Assembly: GCF_010993705.1 (NCBI RefSeq)
Contig: NZ_WOFO01000002.1
Span: 186,001-250,000 of the forward strand
Source: Cyclobacterium sp. SYSU L10401
GTDB taxonomy: Bacteria > Bacteroidota > Bacteroidia > Cytophagales > Cyclobacteriaceae
DNA: 64,000 nucleotides
Direction of reading: 5' to 3'
The notes under the pieces were generated by a model that was not told the DNA's origin, ran no database searches, and saw only the letters and a list, made by a program, of their open reading frames with translations. Positions 1 to 6,667 of this stretch are shown here, piece by piece (position 1 is the first letter of the stretch; every line of letters starts with the position of its first letter). Position numbers and translations under genes: made by a program.

Positions 1-55
1 ACAAAAAAATAATCATCCAGTTAGCCCAAAAAATAGCGGCATTTTTTAAGGTCAG
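1..55 (-). pseudogene. Fragment of a second DUF4407 gene, cut off at about position 55
   Basis: Read on the minus strand, positions 55 to 2 encode LTLKNAAIFWANWMIIFL. This matches, with two substitutions, the last transmembrane segment of the intact DUF4407 protein encoded at 6668-7741 (LTLKNTAIYWANWMIIFL). DNA identity is also obvious over about 50 bases and stops abruptly near 55, just before the stop codon of the glycosyltransferase gene at 61-63. Only the 3-prime part of this copy can exist, and it continues out of the window to the left. The N-terminal two thirds are absent here, so this is a truncated copy. How much of the C-terminal part survives cannot be seen. Confidence 0.8.
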
Positions 56-60
56 ACAAA

Positions 61-1275
61 TTATTCGTCTAAAACTTTCCGATAGGTTTCGCAAAGTTTG
101 CCTACCAATTTCCTGTTGTCGAACCGTTGAGTAACGAAATCTATACCATTTTTGCCCATCTCGTCACGTAAAAGCTGGTTGTTTACCAAATGTTCGATTT
201 TTTCAGCAAGTGCCTCAATATCCCTTTCAGGTACTAAAATCCCGGTTTGATTAACCAATATGCTCTCAGGAATTCCATTGTGAAAAGTGGAAATCACCGG
301 AAGCCCCATTATCTGAGCTTCCTGAAGTACCAAGCCTTGCCCTTCTGTATTGCCGTCGGAAGCTGTTATACTTGGTAAAACGAAAATATCGGATACGGCA
401 TAGAATTGCATTATTTCTTTCTGATCCCTGGGCCCGTGAAGAAAAACCCTGTCGGTTAAACCAAGTTCGTCAATTAATTCAACCAAATTATTGTACAATT
501 CCCCACCACCGATAATATGGTATTCCAATCCGTGATTCACTGCCTGAGCTTTGCTAAATGCCATGATACTGTAATAAATTCCTTTTTTTTCTACCAGCCG
601 GGCTACCGTTAATAGTTTTAGTCCGGACTTTTTTTCAGTATTTCTTTGCTGGGCCCAATCTTCCAGGTTTACACCAATGGGAATGGTACTTATTTTTTCC
701 GCCGGAAAACCAAGCATTATGATCTTTTCTCTAAGGTAATTTGAAATGGTTATAAAATGGTCAAATTGGGGAATGATATTTTCATAATACCCTGCATCCA
801 ACCTCTACCTGGTAGCATCGTAGCCATAAAAGGACAATATCATTTTTCCCGTGAAAATATCTAAACTTTTTCCATATACGGCTATTTTACCCATGGTGCC
901 AAAATGGCAATGGATAATATCAAACGGTGGTCTATTAAGAAATGGAAGCAGCCTGAAAAACAGGTTAATTCTAAATCGGACAGGAATTTTTAAGGAAAGA
1001 ATCTTGCTGATTACTTCAATTTTTCCTGCATTTTTAAGAATATAGAATATGCATTTCAATTTGGCAACCAATTTATTTTCAGGCAGGTTTGGGGGTGAAA
1101 AAGTACGGCTTAATAACCCGTATTTTTTCACCTTTGGATGCACTTTACTTTCCCGGACTCTGCGGGAGGGAAATATTTCCACCTCATGTCCCTGATCAAT
1201 CAATCCCGTCACCTGATTCAGAATAAAGGTTTCGGATAGCTTGGGAAAAACCTCCACTATAAATGCAATCCTCAT
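61..1275 (-). pseudogene. GT4-type glycosyltransferase interrupted by an in-frame amber codon
   Basis: Two open frames, 805-1275 and 61-801, lie in the same reading frame and are separated only by a TAG at 805-807. Read through, they give one protein of about 404 residues. The N-terminal domain starts MRIAFIVEVFPKLSETFI, typical of exopolysaccharide GT4 enzymes. The C-terminal GT-B domain has the donor-binding signature EGQGLVLQEAQIMGLPV. The sequence around the stop (FYGYDATR, stop, RLDAGYYENI) reads as continuous family sequence, so a single substitution to TAG is the simplest explanation. The enzyme would add a sugar to a cell-surface polysaccharide at the cytoplasmic face of the membrane. 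It is the last gene of the locus before the DUF4407 junction. A sequencing error is the main alternative. Confidence 0.85.
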
Positions 1276-1294
1276 GAGCAGGTTGTTTTGGATT

Positions 1295-2062
1295 TTATGA
1301 ATATGAATTTTTTGGATAATTCTTCCGCAAAAATTTCAAATCCTTTGGAGTCAAAAAATGTTTCTGGCGGTGAAAGCAAATGAAATCATTCTTAAATCTG
1401 AACAATTCATACTTGTCCGATAAATGATCTATAGAGCTGGCTATTTCGGTATTTTTCAAATGCTTGTGTTCATACAAAATTATCGTCGGCTGGTATTTCC
1501 CCAGATCCAATTGGCATAGTATTTTCCAGTCATATCCCTCAGTATCTACATGCAGCAAGTCCACCTGGCTTAATGCGAAATTGGACATCAATGCAGGTAA
1601 AGTAATCCCTGTTATTTTAATAGATTTGATAAATGGCTCCAAAATGCCATCCATGTGAGTGATAATATGTTCTTTGTTAAAAGATCCTATCTGATCGTAC
1701 CATTCGGGTAAATTCGATATGACATACTTTGCGTGCTCATCCACAAAATAAAAATCCTGATTTATACCTTCATTTACTGCACCGTTAAAAAACAGAAAAC
1801 GATCCGGATGGCCAAGGGACAAATAATTTTTCTTTAGTCGCTCAAATAAATAGGGTACTGGCTCTACAAATATGCCTCTCCATTTTTTATTCTTACTGAT
1901 CAGGTCAAATATAGGATCTCTTGTCTTTCCATCATTGGAACCGATTTGTAGAATGATTACCGATTTATTTCCTAGTACCTTAGTGATCCATTTAGTTAAA
2001 AATGAAACGCTATCGGGTTTGCCACGCTGCATTGCATTTTTATAAAGTGCGTGAAGATTCAT
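1295..2062 (-). CDS. FkbM family SAM-dependent methyltransferase
   Basis: The product (255 residues from the chosen ATG) carries a class I methyltransferase SAM-binding region, LQIGSNDGKTRDPIFDLI, followed by GIFVEPVPYLFERLKKNY and a later LLHVDTEGYDWKIL. These are the signatures of the FkbM family, whose members O-methylate sugars and other polar substrates. An in-frame ATG at 2116 would add 18 residues but would lie 77 bases inside the upstream glycosyltransferase gene. The ATG at 2060-2062 leaves a 23-base overlap and the following sequence (MNLHALYKNAMQ) looks like a natural start. Its position among glycosyltransferases suggests that it methylates a glycan made by this locus. The substrate is unknown. 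Confidence 0.8.
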   Translation of the reverse strand: MNLHALYKNAMQRGKPDSVSFLTKWITKVLGNKSVIILQIGSNDGKTRDPIFDLISKNKKWRGIFVEPVPYLFERLKKNYLSLGHPDRFLFFNGAVNEGINQDFYFVDEHAKYVISNLPEWYDQIGSFNKEHIITHMDGILEPFIKSIKITGITLPALMSNFALSQVDLLHVDTEGYDWKILCQLDLGKYQPTIILYEHKHLKNTEIASSIDHLSDKYELFRFKNDFICFHRQKHFLTPKDLKFLRKNYPKNSYS

Positions 2063-3428
2063 GGCGGATAGTTGGGTTTTTAATATAGTCTTCAATAAAT
2101 GCGATGCCCTTATCAAAATCCCCAGAGTCTAGCATTTTTTCTTTTAATTTTTTAATGTTACTTACAAAGTAGTTCCTATTGTTAATAAGCTGATCAATTT
2201 TTAATTCTATGGATTTAGGATTTTCCTTTTTAAGATTCCCCCGAAGTCCCACTTTATGGTATACTACCCTGGCAGCATTACCCTTTTGGTCCAAATCGGG
2301 ATTCAGAGGAAATACCAACATGGGTACCTCGAGCATGATACACTCCGTTACGGACTGCATTCCTCCATGGTTGATCATCAGGGCAGTCTTTTCTAAAACA
2401 GAAATTTGAGGGACATCATTAAAAAAATAAATATTATTAAAACCTGATTTAAGTGAAGAAATACCCCTTCCAAAAGACAGTATTAAAATAAAATCATTTC
2501 GCTTTGAAATAATAGAGATTAATTTCCTGAAAATTAAAAACCTAGATTTATTATATTTAAAATCATAGGATCCAAATGAACAAAACAAAATTTTTGAATT
2601 AGAATTAAGATCGGAATCTAAAATACTTTTTAATCTATCTAAATTAGAATCATTGCAGAAATAATGACTCCTATTAAAATCAACTACTGGACCAACATGT
2701 GTTTGATTTTTGTTATATTGTCTAGGGAAATCAAAATATTTAGGAGATAAAATTATTTCCGGAACAAATTTCCAACCGAAATGAGTACATCTTTTAGTAT
2801 TAATAATTGAATTAAAATTTAGGTTATACAATTTACAATATTCTCTTACTAAATAAAGATGGGAAATACTATAAATAGATAATTGTTGATATTTATTAAT
2901 AGCATACTGGTATAATAACCTTTTTGCCCAAATAAATAAAATAATAATTTTATCTTTAAAATTTCTGCGAAAAAACTTTGGAATTACATTAGATGTGAAA
3001 GGTGGGATAATTTTGTCAAAATTAAGACTTACTTTCGTACATGTTATTATAAATGGAATATTCTTTTCCCATAAAATAATGGAATAAAAAATTAATGACA
3101 AATCCACTATAAATAATGAAGGATTATACTTACGAATAATAGAATTGAAAATTGAACCTGATAAAAATTCCCTTTTAAAATCAGATTTAGCTTGATAAAA
3201 TAAAAGTAAATTAGAACGAGAAAAAAAATTATTGGTTCTATTTCTCGAAATATTAAAATCTTTTATAAACTCATATTTAAAACCTTCATTTGATAATAGT
3301 TCTAAATATTTATTAGAAAAAATTATATATATAATCTCATATCCTTTAGACCTTAAGGATTTAGCAATTAGGAAACTAGAATTTAAATGACTTGGAGTTT
3401 CAAGGATAAAAAAAATAATATACTTCAT
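2040..3428 (-). CDS. GT1/MGT-like glycosyltransferase
   Basis: This 462-residue protein has a GT-B layout. Its C-terminal donor-binding motif (NHGGMQSVTECIMLEVPML, then DLDQKGNAARV) matches the nucleotide-sugar site of UDP-glucuronosyl and macrolide glycosyltransferases (family GT1). The N-terminus MKYIIFFILETPSHLNSSF fits the acceptor domain of that family. No signal peptide is seen, so it should act in the cytosol. The gene is extremely rich in A and T, with AAT, ATT and TTA codons dominating, unlike genes beyond 6.7 kb. It starts one base after the end of the frameshifted thioredoxin-like gene and overlaps the FkbM gene, so the set is probably co-transcribed. The acceptor is unknown. A role in modifying a lipid, peptide or glycan made by the same island is inference. 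Confidence 0.78.
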   Translation of the reverse strand: MKYIIFFILETPSHLNSSFLIAKSLRSKGYEIIYIIFSNKYLELLSNEGFKYEFIKDFNISRNRTNNFFSRSNLLLFYQAKSDFKREFLSGSIFNSIIRKYNPSLFIVDLSLIFYSIILWEKNIPFIITCTKVSLNFDKIIPPFTSNVIPKFFRRNFKDKIIILFIWAKRLLYQYAINKYQQLSIYSISHLYLVREYCKLYNLNFNSIINTKRCTHFGWKFVPEIILSPKYFDFPRQYNKNQTHVGPVVDFNRSHYFCNDSNLDRLKSILDSDLNSNSKILFCSFGSYDFKYNKSRFLIFRKLISIISKRNDFILILSFGRGISSLKSGFNNIYFFNDVPQISVLEKTALMINHGGMQSVTECIMLEVPMLVFPLNPDLDQKGNAARVVYHKVGLRGNLKKENPKSIELKIDQLINNRNYFVSNIKKLKEKMLDSGDFDKGIAFIEDYIKNPTIRHESSRTL

Positions 3429-3429
3429 A

Positions 3430-3905
3430 TCAAAATGAATTATTTAACAAATAATAATTAATTTCTGAAAATACCAAATTAATTTTCCCTGGTTCTAAGT
3501 AATCAATATTAGCAATTTCTCCAGAATTCAAATATAAGACTGATGGGTAAATTGTTCTTAAACCATTTTGAAAAAGTATATTTTTTCATCTATCAATATA
3601 TTTTTCTTTTTATCTATATCTATTCCAAGTCTCAGATTAACATCTTTTTTTGAAACAACATTTGTAAGTATATAAAAAATATTTTCGTTTGAATCAACAT
3701 TTTCCAATAAATATTGATCTGCAGCATTTATACACCCAGTGCATCCTGAATTTGGTATAACGAACAGAATATTAACATCATTAAATTCTGTAGAATGAAT
3801 TTTACTTAAAGATTTGTTTAACTTATTATATTGAATATCTTTTTCTTTACAAGAATACATAATAAAAATTAATAATAAAACATTAAATAAACTAGTTTTA
3901 TTCAT
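3430..3905 (-). pseudogene. Thioredoxin-like lipoprotein with CxxC, frameshifted in a T run
   Basis: The gene starts at 3905 with a lipoprotein signal (lipobox ending in Cys19) and a thioredoxin-type active site, SGCTGC with Cys55 and Cys58. The frame closes at 3558 after EKIYFFKMV. If one T is restored in the minus-strand run of five Ts (3571-3575), the frame instead continues as YFFQNGLRTIYPSVLYLN and ends at a TGA at 3430-3432, two bases before the next gene. The extension contains the Tyr-Pro-Ser stretch expected for the cis-Pro loop of a thioredoxin fold. The original product would be about 157 residues, periplasm-facing and membrane-anchored, with a likely disulfide or redox role. It overlaps the DUF4221 gene upstream by eight bases. 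A base-calling error in the homopolymer is possible. Confidence 0.75.
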
Positions 3906-5055
3906 CTTTACTTAATTTAAATATATCGAATACCAAATTATCTTCATCTTCAATTGCAAGCTTCATTATATGAATTCCGTTTTTATTATAAAATTGATAA
4001 TTAGGATGATAGACATATTTTCCTAAGTTAACTTCTCCAATTTTTTTCAATTTTGAATTTAATACGATTATAGATGCGTCCCTAAATCTACTTTTAATAA
4101 GATCTCCAGAATAAAAATCTTCCTCATTCATTGAATTATAAGCGACTCTATAATACATTTGACTAAATTCATCAAAGTGAATTGAACTATAAGTTGGCTG
4201 AGATCTTAAAAAGTAAGATTCTTCAACTGTAGGCGGGGGGTCGATCTTATTTGCAGTTGAAAGTGGTTTAACTTTATCAATAAAGCTGCTTTTTGCCAAA
4301 TATTTTTCAGATTTTCTATTTTTTCCAATCAAATAAATATTATTGTCAATAGGAAAGCTTACGATAAATTTTTTTTCAATTGGGTTATAAGAATTATACA
4401 TAAAATGTAATGCTGTACCCCAAATACCTGTAGAATACATTTTTGGATATTCAAAAAAATAGTTTACTGATCTATCATACAAATCTAGTTCTAAGATTAA
4501 TTTTTCATTACTATCGCTTGATTTTGAATATTTTAATCTTGAACCAAATGAGTTAAGTAATAACTTATTACCAATTTTAACCATTGGAGTGGTATTAGAA
4601 ATATAAGGCCTTACTTGATACCTATGGCCATCAGAGATTAAATTATATTTATTTTTAATCTTGCCTGAGCTATCAATTATATGTAATAAACCATTATTGT
4701 AAGAATATATAAAGATAGAATCAAGAGAGTGAACGAGCAGCCCAGAAACATCACCAACGCCATTTGGTCCATTTTTCTCCATATTAATATAAAACTGGCT
4801 ATTTCCAGTTTCATAATCATAAAATATTAAATCATTATTAAACTTATTCATTAAAACAAAATATTTTGACGTATCATTTTCAAAATATTGAAAATAATTT
4901 CCCATTTTTGATGTTAATGAGTCTAAAGGAAATATTTTTTCACCAATTTTTTTAAATTTTATTTCATTTTCCGGTTCAATATTTGAGCCATTTTTATTCA
5001 TTGAATCACAGCTCCATATCAAAAATATACTAAAGTATAAAAATCTAATTCGCAT
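3898..5055 (-). CDS. DUF4221-family lipoprotein, probably beta-propeller
   Basis: The 385-residue product begins with a short lipoprotein signal (LIWSCDSMN, lipidated Cys16). It continues with repeated strand-rich segments of the type YFQYFENDTSKYFVLMNKF and DYETGNSQFYINMEKNGPNG, which I recognise as the DUF4221 family common in Cytophagales. The family is uncharacterised and resembles six-bladed propeller lipoproteins that sit next to small secreted peptides in Bacteroidota. It should be anchored in the outer or inner membrane facing the periplasm or the outside. The gene follows the Cys-rich peptide gene with a strong hairpin between them and overlaps the thioredoxin-like gene by eight bases. 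Codon use is very AT-rich. Function is unknown. A sensor or partner of the upstream peptide is inference. Confidence 0.65.
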   Translation of the reverse strand: MRIRFLYFSIFLIWSCDSMNKNGSNIEPENEIKFKKIGEKIFPLDSLTSKMGNYFQYFENDTSKYFVLMNKFNNDLIFYDYETGNSQFYINMEKNGPNGVGDVSGLLVHSLDSIFIYSYNNGLLHIIDSSGKIKNKYNLISDGHRYQVRPYISNTTPMVKIGNKLLLNSFGSRLKYSKSSDSNEKLILELDLYDRSVNYFFEYPKMYSTGIWGTALHFMYNSYNPIEKKFIVSFPIDNNIYLIGKNRKSEKYLAKSSFIDKVKPLSTANKIDPPPTVEESYFLRSQPTYSSIHFDEFSQMYYRVAYNSMNEEDFYSGDLIKSRFRDASIIVLNSKLKKIGEVNLGKYVYHPNYQFYNKNGIHIMKLAIEDEDNLVFDIFKLSKDE

Positions 5056-5105
5056 ATTTTTTAAAGGTAAATTTTTATTTAATAGATATTTTAGTTAGTT
5101 ATTAT

Positions 5106-5141
5106 AAGATATGGTTACAATGATAATTGTAACCATATCTT
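5106..5141. terminator. Perfect 16-bp stem hairpin between peptide and DUF4221 genes
   Basis: Positions 5106-5121 and 5126-5141 are perfect inverted repeats (AAGATATGGTTACAAT and its complement) around a four-base loop. There is no long U tract on either side, only a short AU-rich stretch. The hairpin lies just after the stop codon of the peptide gene and about 50 bases before the DUF4221 gene. It could be a weak terminator or an mRNA-stabilising structure that keeps peptide transcript above lipoprotein transcript. The structure is seen; the role is inferred. Confidence 0.6.
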
Positions 5142-5148
5142 CCATAGA

Positions 5149-5355
5149 TTAACATCCTCCCCCACTAATAAAACAATGAGGTTTATTCAGATCCTCAAGG
5201 CAAATGTAATCATTAAGGTCATCTGGCAATACGCATCTGCCATTTACTCCCTCTGCTGTAGTCTGAGTACATTGCGCATCCAGTTTAGGGACGGACAACC
5301 CTGCTACTGCTATAAGTGAAAACACAATAGCAGTCATTTTTTTTAGAATTTTCAT
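5149..5355 (-). CDS. Small secreted Cys-rich peptide (68 residues)
   Basis: The product starts MKILKKMTAIVFSLIAVAGL, a clear Sec signal peptide, with probable cleavage after LDA or LDAQ. The mature part is about 40 residues with five cysteines, is acidic, and ends in SGGGC at the C-terminus. Q before the first Cys argues against a lipobox. It resembles in size and context the NVEALA-type peptides that precede propeller lipoproteins in Bacteroidota, but it lacks the NVEALA motif. The gene heads the AT-rich set (peptide, DUF4221, thioredoxin-like, GT1, FkbM). A secreted signal, adhesive or antimicrobial peptide, or a modified peptide, are all possible. I do not recognise the family. Confidence 0.6.
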   Translation of the reverse strand: MKILKKMTAIVFSLIAVAGLSVPKLDAQCTQTTAEGVNGRCVLPDDLNDYICLEDLNKPHCFISGGGC

Positions 5356-5992
5356 AATAAAATAATTTAGTTGAAATTAAATTTAGATTGAAGAAAATAA
5401 TAAATTATAAAATTTCCAAATTTATTTAAATAAAATTCCTAACAAATACTTTTAATAGAAAATTTTAAACAAATACTTTTAATAGAAAATTTTGTTTTAA
5501 ACTAAAATTTAATTTAAGTACCGAAATAAATAATAATTTAAAATTAAATAGCAGATTATTATTTAGTAATCTTATTTTATAAAATATTTCAGAAATAAAT
5601 TAGGTTTTGACAGAAAAAAATGAAAGCAAACTGTAAAAATGCGATTTAAATAGGCTATTGGTCGATAATTCAAGAGTAAATGTTGGCTATACAAATTTTC
5701 ATTGGGTTCGGGAATCAAAAATTTCAAATAATATATTGGATTTGATTAGCACTGAAAGCAAGAAGCGGGTCATAGGGGAAAAAATATAACAGGAAGTATG
5801 GAGCAGTTTTGGTGAAATCTGGATTCGTGCAATCTATACTCCCATAACCCATATTGCCTGCTAATCATAGTATCAGAGGTATGCTTTGCCCCATTGGTGG
5901 TAAATTCCTGAGTTTTGGAGTATATGTAGGGAAATGCTTCAACCCGGTACCAGCTCCAGAAACCGCTACGAATCACCGGTCGCTTTCGTTGT
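5356..5992. other. AT-rich intergenic region, no convincing gene
   Basis: This stretch holds the upstream region of the peptide gene, a 27-base tandem duplication at 5441-5493, and from about 5700 onward more GC-balanced sequence that looks like decayed coding DNA. The open frame at 5770-5976 on the minus strand has no recognisable motif and no partner, so it is not called. The change in base composition near 5650 marks the right edge of the AT-rich island. Confidence 0.5.
5441..5493. repeat. Two tandem copies of a 27-base AT-rich unit
   Basis: The unit AACAAATACTTTTAATAGAA plus AAATTTTA occurs at 5441-5467 and again from 5468 to 5493, essentially without mismatch. It lies upstream of the peptide gene start (5355), about 90 bases away, so it falls within its promoter region. 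A perfect tandem duplication in such sequence is most simply a recent slippage event. Confidence 0.8.
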
Positions 5993-6041
5993 CAGGGTTG
6001 CAAACCCTGTTTATCTGGATTCGACATGGCAAATGTCGAAT
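5993..6041. repeat. Two-hairpin REP-like repeat, copy 1
   Basis: The 49-base element consists of an inverted repeat CAGGGTT-GCA-AACCCTG (5993-6009) and a second one ATTCGACAT-N5-ATGTCGAAT (6019-6041), joined by a nine-base spacer. A copy with 46 of 49 matches lies at 6601-6649 in the same orientation. It sits 12 bases past the end of the VapC remnant. Paired hairpins of this kind resemble REP/BIME elements mobilised by RAYT-type transposases, but no transposase is present in the window. Confidence 0.75.
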
Positions 6042-6052
6042 AGCACGTTATT

Positions 6053-6212
6053 TTACCAGAACAAAATCTTTAAATCAGGCAAATACTTAAAATGGGCATC
6101 ACGGGTAACTAATGGTAAACCGTGTTCTTGGGCCATTGCAGCTATCCAAATATCATTTTCTGGAATAGGTGTAAACCAATAACGATATTTGTATCGAGCA
6201 AGCAGGGATCAT
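6053..6212 (-). pseudogene. Remnant of a VapC-type PIN-domain toxin
   Basis: Directly after the antitoxin gene, with an overlapping ATGA, the minus strand encodes CLLDTNIVIGLHL in one frame, which is the N-terminal signature of VapC PIN domains with the first catalytic Asp. In another frame it gives PIPENDIWIAAMAQEHGLPL followed by VTRDAHF, which is the C-terminal part with the last acidic residues. About half of a normal 130-residue toxin is missing between these, and the ATG is one base out of frame with the N-terminal piece. The toxin is therefore internally deleted and frameshifted and should be inactive. Such toxins are RNases that are neutralised by the cognate antitoxin. Confidence 0.8.
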
Positions 6213-6436
6213 TTCCAGTCTTCTTCATGGATGTTTTCACAACAGGATGCTATTGTTTTCTCCATTTCTTCCCCTTCTTCTTTAGTCAGTACCCCCAAAA
6301 GATCATAAACAGATGGCTGTTGGGCTTCTTTCTGCTTTTCCTTTTTCAATAAAGTTTCCAGCTTACCAATGATCTTTTCATCACTAATCGATAACAGGTT
6401 CTGTATAAAATTTAATTTTCTGGTAGTTATATCCAT
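6209..6436 (-). CDS. Orphan antitoxin-like protein (VapB position)
   Basis: This 75-residue acidic, Lys-rich protein (MDITTRKLNFIQNLLSISDE at the start) has the size, composition and location of the small antitoxins that precede PIN-domain toxins in Bacteroidota. Its TGA stop overlaps the ATG of the toxin remnant, as in an intact TA operon. It has a predicted helical middle with KKEKQKEAQQPS and an acidic tail likely to have contacted the toxin. With its toxin broken it may persist only as an orphan regulator. Family assignment rests mainly on context. Confidence 0.65.
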   Translation of the reverse strand: MDITTRKLNFIQNLLSISDEKIIGKLETLLKKEKQKEAQQPSVYDLLGVLTKEEGEEMEKTIASCCENIHEEDWK

Positions 6437-6600
6437 TCTTTTAACAGATTTGTTCTAATGATGTAAATATAACGTTTTTATGGTAATACTTAGTTTCTTT
6501 AATTTGTTCGCTCCTGCCTAATGGATTCCCGATCGCCGTCGGAAAGCCAGGGTAATTTGTTTTCCACAAGAAAATTAGCTCCAATTTGCTGTATGTATAT

Positions 6601-6649
6601 CAGGCTTGCAAACCCTGATTATCCGGATTCGACATGGCAAATGTCGAAT
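6601..6649. repeat. Two-hairpin REP-like repeat, copy 2
   Basis: This is the second copy of the element at 5993-6041, in direct orientation, with three differences, one of which breaks a pair in the first hairpin (CAGGCTT against AACCCTG). The second hairpin is identical. It ends 18 bases before the 3-prime end of the DUF4407 gene and could also act as a transcription-end structure for it. The two copies bracket the TA remnant. Confidence 0.75.
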
Positions 6650-6667
6650 AGCGTATTATCTGCTGTT

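Noticed and set aside
805-807. Amber codon as pyrrolysine or other recoding
   Set aside because: Glycosyltransferases do not use it and no recoding signal or pyl gene was seen. A nonsense mutation or read error is simpler.
3571-3575. Programmed ribosomal frameshift at the T5 run
   Set aside because: No slippery heptamer plus pseudoknot is evident and the family has no known recoding. A mutation or read error is simpler.
5770-5976. Open frame of 68 residues on the minus strand
   Set aside because: No recognisable motif, no start context, and no partner. It looks like chance or decayed coding sequence.
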